A stretch of 64,000 nt of DNA, from contig CAWFAS010000002.1 in NCBI GenBank assembly GCA_963813895.1, positions 310,001 to 374,000 of the forward strand. Reading direction: 5' to 3'. Below are positions 1 through 8,799 of this stretch, one piece after another (position 1 is the stretch's first letter; each line of letters opens with the position of its first letter). Origin of the DNA: DASZWJ01 sp963813895 (lineage in GTDB: Bacteria; Pseudomonadota; Gammaproteobacteria; JAURND01). A program made the translations under genes and the position numbers. The notes below the pieces were generated by a model that saw only the letters and a list, made by a program, of their open reading frames with translations, searched no databases and was not told where the DNA came from.

Positions 1-395
1 CGGGTCTATTTTCCCTCTCCAGAAGAGATAGGCCTGCTAAAGAAAAAGCCTCCCTAAGTCGTGAGGAGCTGATTGCTCAAGTTAGCCAACTATTGGCAGA
101 AATACAGGACAATTTGTTTAATCGAGCATTGCAATTTCAGAACGAACATACTGCTGAAATTAGCACACTGGCCGAATTACGGGAGTTGTTTTCCCAGGGA
201 GAAGACCAACAAAATAATTTTGCTTTGGTTTATTTTGATCCTGCAGTAGAAGGTGAACCGGCGGTCGTAGAAGTTTTTAAGGAGTTAAAATTGACTGCAC
301 GCTGTATTCCGTTTATGGAGCAGAATAGTGAAGGGTACTGTATTTTTTCTGGCAATAAAACTGATAAAAAGGTGTTATTGGCGCGGGCGTATTAA
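1..395 (+). CDS. proS: Prolyl-tRNA synthetase, C-terminal fragment (cut by window start)
   Basis: This is the last ~130 codons of prolyl-tRNA synthetase, which charges tRNA-Pro in the cytoplasm. The frame is open from base 3 with no start inside the window, so the gene begins upstream. It matches the C-terminal part of the ProRS type that ends in a small zinc-binding-like domain: a basic RRDR segment, a helix ending AEIQDNLF, an EHT motif, then RCIPF, a GYCIFSG-like turn and the terminal LLARAY. In many relatives the turn region carries cysteines; here only two Cys are visible (in ARCIPF and GYCIF), so zinc binding may be lost. A TTG at 93 could be mistaken for a start, but the homology continues upstream of it. 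The gene ends convergently 26 bp from the next one. Confidence 0.85.
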   Translation, partial: GLFSLSRRDRPAKEKASLSREELIAQVSQLLAEIQDNLFNRALQFQNEHTAEISTLAELRELFSQGEDQQNNFALVYFDPAVEGEPAVVEVFKELKLTARCIPFMEQNSEGYCIFSGNKTDKKVLLARAY

Positions 396-420
396 TAGCG
401 CTGGATGACAGCCACACCTA

Positions 421-1716
421 CTACTCATGCAAAATCCCTTTATAATCCACCGTTAATTGCTCTAAGCTCAGGCGGTTTAAAAACAGGGAATAAACCATCC
501 AGGCCGTGAGAGCCGCTAAATCTTTAAACTGCGGGGGCAGGTATTTAGGTGGAGTCACAATACCCTCTTCCTGCAGATCTGCTAATACATGCAAATCTTC
601 TAAGGTAGTTTTACCCAAAAACAGCAAGGGTATCCTATTTTGCAGGCCATTTTTTATAGCAAGACGAATGTAGTTATAGATCAATACAAAGCCTTTGCTA
701 TAAGACAAATCTTTAGTGAACGGTCCCGCATCTGGCAGACAACCGCGAAAAATGCGCACGGTAGCATTATAGCTTTCATCTTGAGTCAAACCCTCACCGC
801 GATAGTAATGAAATATATCTAAAAAATCCGCTCCGCGTTCCGCCAAATCAATTGCGGACACCCGCTGCGTTAAACGCCGAACACGATGGGGGTAAGAAGA
901 GAAGGTGAATATTTCCATGATAATCGCCAAACCTTCCTGATTTATTGTTGACGAAGGTGGCCCTTTGCTAAGGAATGTACAAATCGGCTGCGCCAAGCCA
1001 TTTAAAGTTGTGCCAATATGAACCCAGCCCTCATGCACTTCAAAGGCTTTTAATTCACGCTCACTAAATAAAGCATCCTTGCGCAATTTAATATATTCAG
1101 CCCCAGCGGAGGCATCTGCCAGAATATCATCACTTAATTTAACCCTAACCTGGCGATCATCACCAAAATACTCGGCCAGTCTTTCTCCCAAAATTCGTAC
1201 AGCCTCGTCGCTAGTAAAACGTTTTTCATCTAAAGAATCAGCCTCCTGAGGTTTGATGCGGGCTAAAGTTGTGGTAACGGATTCCGCCAAATCACGTAAG
1301 GTGGGAGCACCTGCATAAAAAGCATCCTGTGAACTGCCGTATAATTCTTGCGATATTTTGGTAAACTCGGGAGTGCCGCGCGCTTCCATTAATCGCACTA
1401 CTTCACGATACTCGCGGCAGATACGTAACATAACATTCGCCACACCGCTAAACTGGCCTAGTTGACGACGGATGTCCCGTTCTATTGCATAAAATTCTTC
1501 TCTTTTTTCATTAGGCTCAAACTGCAAGGGATTTTTATGATAAGTATTCGCTGTTATGAGTGGCAATTCGCGACATTTTTTTTCAAAAAACTGCACTTGC
1601 ACATCAATTGGCCATTTAAGAGCATTGAGTATCCGTATAGGCTTTTGAGCTTCCACTATGCGTTCAGATAAGCTGCGCAGCGTTTGCTGGTAGGGAGTCA
1701 ATTCTTGGGGGTGCAT
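421..1716 (-). CDS. DUF1704 protein, QEGLA-motif tyrosine-carboxypeptidase-like metallopeptidase
   Basis: A 431-residue protein of the DUF1704 family, annotated in bacteria as flavohemoglobin expression-modulating QEGLA-motif protein. The naming motif NQEGLA is at residues 259-264. Upstream, residues 228-233 read HEGWVH, an H-E-x-x-x-H zinc-binding signature. Established knowledge: the animal relatives (KIAA0895/MATCAP) are metalloproteases that remove the C-terminal tyrosine of alpha-tubulin with the same atypical HExxxH motif. The bacterial role is unknown. No signal peptide or membrane segment is visible, so the protein is probably cytoplasmic. The ATG at 1716 is the only sensible start and the length is normal for the family. 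It is transcribed towards proS and has no operon partners. Family is confident; peptidase activity is inference. Confidence 0.88.
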   Translation of the reverse strand: MHPQELTPYQQTLRSLSERIVEAQKPIRILNALKWPIDVQVQFFEKKCRELPLITANTYHKNPLQFEPNEKREEFYAIERDIRRQLGQFSGVANVMLRICREYREVVRLMEARGTPEFTKISQELYGSSQDAFYAGAPTLRDLAESVTTTLARIKPQEADSLDEKRFTSDEAVRILGERLAEYFGDDRQVRVKLSDDILADASAGAEYIKLRKDALFSERELKAFEVHEGWVHIGTTLNGLAQPICTFLSKGPPSSTINQEGLAIIMEIFTFSSYPHRVRRLTQRVSAIDLAERGADFLDIFHYYRGEGLTQDESYNATVRIFRGCLPDAGPFTKDLSYSKGFVLIYNYIRLAIKNGLQNRIPLLFLGKTTLEDLHVLADLQEEGIVTPPKYLPPQFKDLAALTAWMVYSLFLNRLSLEQLTVDYKGILHE

Positions 1717-1901
1717 AACATTTCCTTACGGCTGGGTTATTAGAAGTATATATTTATAATCAGGAAAAAACCAAAGAAAAACACCTAATTCAGCGGGATG
1801 TTAAATACCTTAAAAAAATAGTTACAAAAACTTATTTGAAAATTGCAAGATTTTTCACCAAACTACTAGTCTAATTTTTTTCCATTTCCCAGGAGCTTAT
1901 A

Positions 1902-2777
1902 ATGAAAGTCACTTGTACTTGGCACAGTCATAACATTCTCGGAGAAAGTCCTATCTGGGATCACAGGGAAAATACTTTATATTGGGTAGACATCTATGGG
2001 TGCCAGCTGCACGGTCTCAGCATAGATAGCAACACACACCAAAGTTGGGATATGCCAGATAAATTAACTAGTATAGGCTTAAAGGATGGTGGCGGCCTTA
2101 TTGCTACTTTACGAACAGGTCTAGTCGAGATTGCCCTACCCTCTGGAGAAATTACACCACTCAATAATTTACTCCAAGACACTGAAAATCTCAGGTTTAA
2201 TGAAGGCAAATGCGACCGCCAAGGACGTTACTGGGCAGGCACTATGGACATGAAGGGTAAAGATCCTACTGGCGTACTTTATCAATTTGATCAGAATGCG
2301 ACTGCCATCGCGCGCGACGCTGGATTTGCGATTTCAAATGGGATTGGCTGGAGCCCTGATAATAAAACTATGTATTTTACTGATACTATTGCCAGGAAAA
2401 TATTTCAATATGATTTTGACCCGGCTACCGGCAATCTTTCCAATCGTCGATTATTTGTCACCACTGCCGAAGATGCTGGCCTGCCAGATGGTTTGACTGT
2501 CGACAGTCAGGGCTTTCTTTGGAGTGCACATTCCTATGGCTGGCGTATTACTCGTTATGCGCCCGATGGCCAGATAGCTGAAGTTATCAACATGCCTATC
2601 AGTAGACCTACCAGCTGCTGCTTTGGTGGCAAAAATTTAGATATTCTCTATATCACTTCAGCTCGGGGCAATTTAACAGAGCTTGACTTGCAACGGGGTC
2701 CCGATGCCGGGGGAATCTTTTCAATTACTACACAGACTACAGGCATACCTGAGGCATGCTATATTTATAAGCCATGA
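1902..2777 (+). CDS. SMP-30/gluconolactonase/LRE family lactonase
   Basis: A 291-residue six-bladed beta-propeller of the SMP-30 (regucalcin)/gluconolactonase family, whose members open sugar lactones using a bound divalent metal. The metal and active-site ligands expected for the family are in place: Glu15 in LGESPIWD, Asn100 in RFNEGKCD, Asn146 in SNGIGWSPD and Asp196 in LPDGLTVD. The repeated W(S/D)PD and LYWVD strands are typical propeller blades. A good ribosome site (AGGAG) precedes the ATG. No signal peptide is visible, so it is probably cytoplasmic. Two sugar- or organic-acid-type MFS transporters follow after 312 bp, so a shared carbohydrate pathway is possible but unproven. The exact lactone cannot be deduced. 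Confidence 0.9.
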   Translation: MKVTCTWHSHNILGESPIWDHRENTLYWVDIYGCQLHGLSIDSNTHQSWDMPDKLTSIGLKDGGGLIATLRTGLVEIALPSGEITPLNNLLQDTENLRFNEGKCDRQGRYWAGTMDMKGKDPTGVLYQFDQNATAIARDAGFAISNGIGWSPDNKTMYFTDTIARKIFQYDFDPATGNLSNRRLFVTTAEDAGLPDGLTVDSQGFLWSAHSYGWRITRYAPDGQIAEVINMPISRPTSCCFGGKNLDILYITSARGNLTELDLQRGPDAGGIFSITTQTTGIPEACYIYKP

Positions 2778-2859
2778 TCTTTTGGTTGGCTGTCATCCTA
2801 AAAGGCTGTAAATAAATTAGTACTTTAAGATTTCACTTTATGAATAAACATCATATACT

Positions 2860-3026
2860 TACCCCTTACCTAGCTCACCACTGCAACGGGGGGAGTTTAC
2901 AGTGCGGTAAGGAAATTTCTTTACCTAATCCTGTCAAGGTAACCAGAATGCATTGCATATGATAAGCATACTTTCCTGGGTTGGTGATGCAAGTGGGGAA
3001 AGGACGCACCTCGAATTATTAATTCG
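2860..3026 (+). other. Hairpin-rich leader upstream of the MFS pair, candidate cis-regulatory RNA
   Basis: The 312-bp gap before the first MFS gene contains no ORF but several consecutive self-complementary segments. CACTG...CAGTG spans 2879-2904. An 8-bp stem with an AATT loop lies at 2906-2925 (GGTAAGGA pairs with TTTCTTTACC allowing a G-U). A TGCAT/ATGCA pair follows. A stem with ATT loop lies at 3012-3026. The last hairpin lies about 65 bp before the start codon. I could not match the segment to a riboswitch class I know, so it is a candidate only. Confidence 0.3.
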
Positions 3027-3089
3027 CAACTCTTTAATAACCATAAAAATAATTCCTAACTTTTACCCCATCTTAGAGGTTCTTTATTG

Positions 3090-4391
3090 ATGCACACAGA
3101 TTCTTCTATTAAAACAACTTCTTCGCGAACCAGAATTTTGCGAGCTTCCGTAGTTTGCTTTTCCTCTTCACTGTTTTTCTTCTATGAATTTTTCCAACTC
3201 AATATGTTTAACTCATTAAATCAAGCATTATTGAAAGAATTTCATTTTACTGCCGCCCAGCTTGGCCAACTTTCAGCCTATTATTTTTATGCAATAGTAC
3301 TGTTTTTATTTCCCGCCGGAATTATTCTCGACCGTATATCCACTCGCAAAATTATCCTGACTGCAATGCTCACTGCCATAGTTTGCACTACAGTATTCGC
3401 CCATACTTCTACTATCTGGGTAGCTGATTTATGTCGTTTTTTGACAGGGATTTGCAGCTCTTTTGGCCTTCTCAGCTGCATACGGTTGGTCTCTCGCTGG
3501 TTTGCACCCAAACACTTTGCTCTCGTCATTGGCTTAATAGTAACCATTGCAATGGTGGGAGGTATGGTTGCGCAAACTCCGTTGACCCTACTCACAGATA
3601 ATTTCGGATGGCGCAATGCCCTGCGTATAGCGGCAGGTTTTGGCGTTTTACTATGGCTGGTGATTTTTAGTGCTGTACGAGATTATCCGCCTGACTATCA
3701 GCTGACTTCTAGTCAACTTAAAAAGAAAGCGACAACACTAAATTTCTGGGTTAGCCTAAAGCTCGCCCTGACCAATCGTCAAAATTGGTTTGCCGGTATC
3801 TATACCTCTACCATGAACTTGCCCATTTTTCTTCTGGGTGCCATGTGGGGTAGCTTATATTTAGTAGAGATTCATCATTTAACCAACACTACTGCCTCTG
3901 GAATTATCTCCATGTTATTCATAGGCACTATTATTGGCTCTCCATTAGTTGGTTTTTTATCTGATTATATGGGCCGCCGCAAATTGCCAATGGTAGTCTG
4001 TGCCATTTTATCCTTAGCAGTTATTTTCCCCATTATTTATCTGCCCCACATCACGCCCACCATTGGCATGTTATTATTTTTTCTATTAGGATTTTTTACC
4101 AGCAGCCAAATTATCAGTTATCCGCTCATTGCAGAAAGTAACCCTCTGAAAATTACTGGCACTGCTAGCGGAATAGCATCCACCCTGATTATGGGTGGGG
4201 GGATCTTGCAACCCGTCTTCGGCTGGTTAATGGGCTTAAATTGGGATCATAAGTTAGTGGCCGATGTCCCAATCTATTCCTCCGCTGATTTCCGACTGGC
4301 TTTGTGGATCATGCCCATCGCTTTTTTAATTTCAATATTAGTCACTGCAGCTCTGCGCGAGACCTACTGTATTGCACGGGAGATTGACTAA
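3090..4391 (+). CDS. MFS transporter, first of a tandem pair
   Basis: A 433-residue major facilitator superfamily transporter with about 12 hydrophobic helices. Visible features are an N-terminal FFFYEFFQLNMFN segment in helix 1, a loop 2-3 signature around LDRISTRK, and a second-half counterpart LSDYMGRRKLP. The start is ATG 3090, preceded by AGAGGT; a TTG three bases upstream is less likely. It overlaps the next gene by one base (TAATG), and the two proteins are clear paralogues along their whole length, so this is a tandem duplication in one operon. Substrate is unknown. The general style resembles the organic-solute transporters expanded in Legionella and Coxiella, but assignment to a substrate family is inference. 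Confidence 0.85.
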   Translation: MHTDSSIKTTSSRTRILRASVVCFSSSLFFFYEFFQLNMFNSLNQALLKEFHFTAAQLGQLSAYYFYAIVLFLFPAGIILDRISTRKIILTAMLTAIVCTTVFAHTSTIWVADLCRFLTGICSSFGLLSCIRLVSRWFAPKHFALVIGLIVTIAMVGGMVAQTPLTLLTDNFGWRNALRIAAGFGVLLWLVIFSAVRDYPPDYQLTSSQLKKKATTLNFWVSLKLALTNRQNWFAGIYTSTMNLPIFLLGAMWGSLYLVEIHHLTNTTASGIISMLFIGTIIGSPLVGFLSDYMGRRKLPMVVCAILSLAVIFPIIYLPHITPTIGMLLFFLLGFFTSSQIISYPLIAESNPLKITGTASGIASTLIMGGGILQPVFGWLMGLNWDHKLVADVPIYSSADFRLALWIMPIAFLISILVTAALRETYCIAREID

Positions 4392-5704
4392 TGGATAATG
4401 CCGATATCAAAACTTCACTCAAAACACCCACCTTATCGACGACCTCTAATTTAAAACCCTGGTTGGTATGTTTTACAGCGGCTTTATTTTTCTTTTACGA
4501 ATTTATTCAAATGAATATGTTTAATGCCATCAGTAAACCATTAATTACTGAATTTAAACTCAATGCTACCCAGCTAGGTTATCTTTCCTCCAGCTATTTT
4601 TATGCTACTGTGTTGTTTCTATTTCCAGCTGCTACTATCCTAGACCGTTTTTCGACCCGCAGAGTCATTCTGTCAGCCTTATTTATCTGCGTAATGGGCA
4701 CTTTTTTGTTCTCCCAGGCTGAATCACTTTGGGTAGCCACTACAGCACGGTTTTTAACCGGTATCGGAAGTGCTTTTTGCTTTTTAAGTTGTGTACGCCT
4801 GGCATCACGTTGGTTCCCTCCCTCCAAACTAGCCTTAGTCATCGGACTGGTGGTCACGTTTGCCATGTTAGGCGGGTTTTTCGCGCAAACCCCGTTAACT
4901 ATTTTAATAAATTATCTTGATTGGCGTCAGGCCGTGCTTATTGACGCTGTCATAGGTTTAGCCATTATGGCGCTCATAGTCGCCATAGTGTACGACTGCC
5001 CAATACAGCAAACTGAACTTCAGCGACAACAACGGCGGCAGCTGCAAAGCCTGGGCTATTGGCGCAGCCTGAGCCTGGCATTGCGTAAGCCTTATAACTG
5101 GCTTTGTGGGTTATATTCTTGTCTGCTAAATCTGCCAATCTATTTATTAGGCGGTATCTGGGGAATATTGTATTTACAACAAGTACACAGCTTAGAAAAA
5201 ACCACGGCTTCTTATGTCACTTCAATGTTATTTATCGGGACTATGCTGGGCGCACCCTTTGCCGGCTGGTTCTCTGACCGACTGGGCCGACGTCGTTTAC
5301 CGATGTTGGTTGGGGCCGCAGCTTCCATTATCACCGTGCTTTGCCTAATGCAAATCCAACATTTATCCCTGGTCGCACTATTGATGTTATTTTTTCTGCT
5401 AGGATTTGTGACTGCCGCCCAGGTTATCAGCTATCCACTAGTGGCAGAAAGCAATCCTCCATTGATAACAGCAACCTCGGTCAGCGTGATTTCAACTTGT
5501 ATCTTAAGTGGTGGAATTATTTTTGAGCCTTTATATGGCTGGCTGTTAGATCAGCACTGGCTAGGACTTATGCAAAATGGAGTGCGGGTATATTCGGTGG
5601 CTGATTTTCAATTCGCCATGTGGTTATTTCCGGTAGCTTTTGCTTTTGCGTTTATTGCTGCCTTAATTGTGCCTGAAACTGCGACACGGCCTAAAGTGAA
5701 TTAA
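4391..5704 (+). CDS. MFS transporter, second of a tandem pair
   Basis: A 437-residue inner-membrane MFS transporter, paralogous to the upstream gene. The same blocks recur in order: FFFYEFIQMNMFN, LSSSYFYATVLFLFP, ILDRFSTRR, FLTGIGSAFCFLSCVRLASRWF, GWFSDRLGRRRLPM and ISYPLVAESNPP. Its ATG overlaps the stop of the first transporter by one base, so translation is probably coupled. A GTCATCCT/AGGATGAC stem (5803-5829) lies about 100 bp after the stop and may end transcription. The pair could form a heteromer or move related substrates; the sequence does not say which. Confidence 0.85.
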   Translation: MDNADIKTSLKTPTLSTTSNLKPWLVCFTAALFFFYEFIQMNMFNAISKPLITEFKLNATQLGYLSSSYFYATVLFLFPAATILDRFSTRRVILSALFICVMGTFLFSQAESLWVATTARFLTGIGSAFCFLSCVRLASRWFPPSKLALVIGLVVTFAMLGGFFAQTPLTILINYLDWRQAVLIDAVIGLAIMALIVAIVYDCPIQQTELQRQQRRQLQSLGYWRSLSLALRKPYNWLCGLYSCLLNLPIYLLGGIWGILYLQQVHSLEKTTASYVTSMLFIGTMLGAPFAGWFSDRLGRRRLPMLVGAAASIITVLCLMQIQHLSLVALLMLFFLLGFVTAAQVISYPLVAESNPPLITATSVSVISTCILSGGIIFEPLYGWLLDQHWLGLMQNGVRVYSVADFQFAMWLFPVAFAFAFIAALIVPETATRPKVN

Positions 5705-6177
5705 TGCGTAACGTAACTATCTAACCTGACGTTCCAGATTGAGGGTCCGCTTCACCCTTTGCCGCTTGGCGCACTAACTACTCACCCCTATACGACTAAG
5801 TGGTCATCCTGAACGCTATAAAGGATGACAAGCTGGGGGGGGCAGTTACTTTAATCGTAACTATACTGCACACTAATGGAAGTAGCACAAAATGGTCATA
5901 TTTTCCCCGTCTGCTCTTTCCTTGATCAATCATTGTGTTAACTTAATCCAAGCTATGGTACTCCTGGTTGCATAGGACAATTAAAATTAGAATTAAGTCA
6001 GTACTAATGCATTAAAAAATCGTAACTGCTCACCCCGCTTCTCCGTCGTCCCGCGGCTTGTCCGCGGGATCCAGAAAAAGCCAATAGAAACCTCGCTTCT
6101 GGATCCCGCGGACAAGCCGCGGGACGACGGGGCGAGTAGTTACAAAAAATCTATGTTTTCTTATAAGAGGCTCAGTT
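5705..6177. repeat. Gene-free gap with palindromic repeat, family A copy 1 (6022-6143)
   Basis: The gap holds a short stem at 5803-5829 and then a near-perfect inverted repeat at 6022-6143. Its arms start GTAACT and end AGTTAC. Each arm contains CCGTCGTCCCGCGGCTTG followed by TCCGCGGGATCCAG (or the complement), around a ~24-bp loop containing GCCAATAGAAA. Related copies lie at 47486-47612 and, damaged, at 37061-37162. No ORF is credible here. It resembles the palindromic mobile repeats (RPE- or MITE-like) common in intracellular bacteria. Confidence 0.85.
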
Positions 6178-6920
6178 ATGACAGTTTCAGAGAATGAATT
6201 GTTAAGCAATCAAAAACGTCTTGTTAAAGAACTTCGGATACTAAAGGAAGAAGAAGAAGGTGGTGATTTTGGTTTGGCAGTTTCTAGTGTGGCCGCTTGT
6301 TTCCTTGGTGCACTGGGTTTTATGTGTAATGGACCTGACTTAGATAAAGAAACCGATCTTTGCAGTGGCACACAGTTTATAGCAACAATTTCAGCTCTTG
6401 CATGCCTTTATTATTTGTGCAAAAAATGTAAACTAGCTCAGCACGTAACACATCTTGAGGCACAAATTGCACAAGAGCAACAAGCATTAATTGAGTGTTA
6501 CAACGAAACACTCCAGAGAGAACAACCGACGTTAGCAGAAGATCAAAGGGGAAATCTTGCTAGAACAATGGAAAAAAAAAGATCTGACGCTATATTTGAG
6601 ATGGAACTCAAGCCTGAGCAAAGAGCTGAACGAAATAGGCAAAAACTTGCCAAAGAGAATGGAGAAATGTTGTATGGTAGTAACAGCTTAGTTTTAGGCT
6701 GCGATGATATTGTCTACACCAGCAGAGTACACGTAATAGAAGAGCAAGAAGTTGCCGATGAGAAAGAAATCACTAGATTAGAAAATGAACATACAGGGGC
6801 AAGGTATAAGTTTTTCGTTCCAAACAACTATAGCTTAAATAATTCCGACTCACCGCTCCGCAACATTAAAAATAAAGAAACTGAAGAAGAGGACTTAGCT
6901 CCTTCTTATTATGCCCTACC
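6178..6920 (+). pseudogene. Membrane/coiled-coil protein interrupted by a group II intron
   Basis: I do not recognise this gene. It starts at ATG 6178 behind AAGAGG and encodes two N-terminal hydrophobic stretches (about residues 38-55 and 66-85) separated by a short acidic loop. These are followed by a long, charged, Glu/Gln/Lys-rich region likely to form coiled coil, then a hydrophilic tail. From about base 6921 the reading frame runs into the 3' end of an antisense group II intron, so the final ~30 residues of the open frame (to 7017) are intron-encoded. Joining the sequence on the far side of the intron (from 12243) restores only about 3 to 14 more codons before a stop, so the intron removes just the tail. 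Membrane hairpin plus coiled coil would suit a secreted effector, but that is only a guess. Confidence 0.6.
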
Positions 6921-6994
6921 GGTGAGTAGACCAGCGGAACTGCCCCTCTGGCCCCTCGCAGAACCGTACTTAACACTCTCGTGTTATACGGCTC
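6921..6994 (-). ncRNA. Group II intron domains V and VI
   Basis: Read on the minus strand, 6994-6960 gives GAGCCGUAU...ACGAGAGU...AGUACGGUUCU. This is a domain V hairpin with the AGC catalytic triad at its base, a GAGA tetraloop and the usual asymmetric bulge. It is followed by GCGAGGGG and a second hairpin (CCAG...CTGG) ending in TCTACTCAC, which fits domain VI with a bulged branch-point A. This pins down the 3' end of the intron. Confidence 0.85.
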
Positions 6995-6997
6995 CCA

Positions 6998-7673
6998 TTA
7001 AATGGACACAGTTGTAATACCTATTCTCCAATGCGCGAATAGACTCTTATGTTTCACCGCAAACTCCGCCATACACCTCGTTGCGTAGGTTTTCCGGTTC
7101 GCCAGCTTCGCATATTTCCTCATACTCCACATTGTGAGCGTTCGGTTAAATCTCTGGAATACTTTATTTAGCGCTGATTTGGTGAATTTTCCATAATAGT
7201 TAATCCACCCTTGTATCTTTGGATTGAGCCACTTCGCCAGTTCTTGCAGACTTAGGTTGCTTTTGTTCCTTACATTCAGCTCCCTAATTTCCTGTGTAAT
7301 GGCTTTTTCTGCTTTTGGACTTATTGCTGGTAGAAAACTTCCAAATATTTCTTTTGTCTTCCTGTTTTCTGCTCTCCTTACTCGAAATTCATATCCCAGA
7401 AATTCAAAGCTTGTATTGCCAGTATAGGCTTCCTTTCGACCGCCATCTTTGCAGTACACTATCTTTGTTTTCTCTGGATGTATTTCAAGCTTGCATTCCC
7501 TAAACCGCTGTTCAAGCTCACTTAACAAAGTCTCAGCCTGTTCTTTGGTTTTACAATGGCAGATTCCATCATCAGCATATCGACACCACAGTGATTCTGG
7601 ATGATACTTTGTCATCCATACATCAAAAACGTAGTGCAAATATAAATTACTTAGCAGCGGACTAATGACCCCG
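6998..7673 (-). pseudogene. ltrA: Group II intron reverse transcriptase/maturase, C-terminal half
   Basis: This half carries the catalytic YADD motif (WCRYADDGICHC), FLGYEF of the palm and a maturase X domain (WLNPKIQGWINYYGKF...). It ends with a basic tail and no HNH endonuclease, which is a common form. The first ATG-initiated ORF starts at 7639, but the frame is open back to the element junction near 7673, where it reads GVISPLLSNLYLHYV. That is the exact continuation of the TPQGG motif in the N-terminal half 3.5 kb away. The two halves were therefore one gene split by insertion. Alone, this fragment lacks the fingers and motifs 0-4 and should be inactive. Confidence 0.92.
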
Positions 7674-7758
7674 CCTTATGCGAAGTAGGACATTATGCAA
7701 AGTAAATTACTTAGGTTATTAAAAAATAATGATTTTACTTTTATTTACTTTGCATAAT
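7674..7758. repeat. Left terminus of the RIT element
   Basis: Contains the outer terminal repeat CCTTATGCGAAG, the subterminal ATTATGCAAAGTAAATT and, 34 bp further in, an inverted copy of the subterminal repeat (7743-7758). The same three-part layout occurs at the right end. Such paired inverted subrepeats are suitable recombinase binding and core sites. The A+T-rich spacer between them contains TTAGGTTATTAAAAAATAA, possibly the crossover region. Confidence 0.8.
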
Positions 7759-7770
7759 TTCTCATGGTGT

Positions 7771-8799
7771 TTATTTTAACTCAGACAGCCACGAAAGCAA
7801 TGCTTGATCTTTGCTCCAATCAGGCAGATTACTTTCAATTAAATCAGGATAAAGATTTTCAACAGCTTTTCTTTTGGTTTCAGTATCTGCCCTGGCATAT
7901 ATCTCTGTGGTCTTCAGGTCAACGTGACCAAGAAAATCACGGATATAGATGAGATTAACACCCGCTTGTAATAAATGCATCGCCTTTGAATGGCGAAGCA
8001 TATGGGCATGTACTTTTAAAGGTACTATGGTTGATTTTTTTCTGGCAGATTCAACATACTTTGCAATTATGTAAGACACGCCTTCTTTTGTCAGTTTCCT
8101 ATGTTGGTTATTTGTGAATAGTGGATTTTCATTTTTCCAAGTTTTATCTAAGTTATTTTCCGACAAATAATTTTTTAATAAAGAAGCTGTATTTTTCATG
8201 ATAGGTACCCGTCTGATTTTATTTCCTTTGCCAGTTAACGTAATAACAACGGGTTCTTGTAAACTAACATCACCGATCTTCAGATCACATACTTCCTGCA
8301 CGCGTGCTCCAGAATCATATAAGACCGCCATTAACGTTAAATCACGTCTACCCCTCAACGTATGTTTGTCGGGCTGCTCCAAAAGTAATTTCATAGCTTC
8401 TGGAGTCAGATATTCCACAATTTTTTTCTGTGCTTTTTTAATGGGGATAGCTGTGATCTTTTGAAAATTAAATATACCAGCAGGCTCTTCTGCCTGTAAA
8501 TATCTAAAAAAAGAATGAATAGCCGCTAGTCTTTGATTTCGAGTGGATATGCTACATTTTCTGTCTGTTTCCAGCCACTGTAAAAAATCAATCAACCATT
8601 GGCTTGAGAGAATACTAATAGTGATTTTTTCTGCCGAAATTTTTTTAATCTCTTGACAGTAATTAATCAATAATTTAAATGTATCTCGATAAGAGTGAAT
8701 AGTATTTTTGCTGACATTTTTCTGCGTTGGCAAGTAAATGGAAAGAAATTCAGTTAGGTATTTTGCAAAATCAGTGGGTTTCATTGGTTTCACCTCCAA
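7771..8799 (-). CDS. Tyrosine recombinase, third gene of the RIT element (RitC type)
   Basis: A 342-residue tyrosine recombinase/integrase. An N-terminal SAM-like DNA-binding domain spans about residues 1-110 (phage integrase N-terminal type, with LSIYLPTQKNVSKNTIHSYR). The catalytic domain carries all key residues: Arg in DSGARVQEVCDL, HMLRH with the second Arg, LGHVDLKTT with its His, and nucleophile Tyr in TEIYARAD. It is the last gene of the trio and its start overlaps the end of the second gene by 29 bp, so translation is probably coupled. The stop lies just inside the left terminal repeat. It presumably acts with the two sister recombinases in moving the element; individual roles in RIT elements are not settled. 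Confidence 0.93.
   Translation of the reverse strand: MEVKPMKPTDFAKYLTEFLSIYLPTQKNVSKNTIHSYRDTFKLLINYCQEIKKISAEKITISILSSQWLIDFLQWLETDRKCSISTRNQRLAAIHSFFRYLQAEEPAGIFNFQKITAIPIKKAQKKIVEYLTPEAMKLLLEQPDKHTLRGRRDLTLMAVLYDSGARVQEVCDLKIGDVSLQEPVVITLTGKGNKIRRVPIMKNTASLLKNYLSENNLDKTWKNENPLFTNNQHRKLTKEGVSYIIAKYVESARKKSTIVPLKVHAHMLRHSKAMHLLQAGVNLIYIRDFLGHVDLKTTEIYARADTETKRKAVENLYPDLIESNLPDWSKDQALLSWLSELK

Noticed and set aside
2860..3026. 6S RNA, SRP RNA or a known riboswitch in the MFS leader
   Set aside because: I compared it mentally with 6S, 4.5S, TPP, cobalamin and guanidine consensus segments and found no convincing match, so it is only listed as structured.
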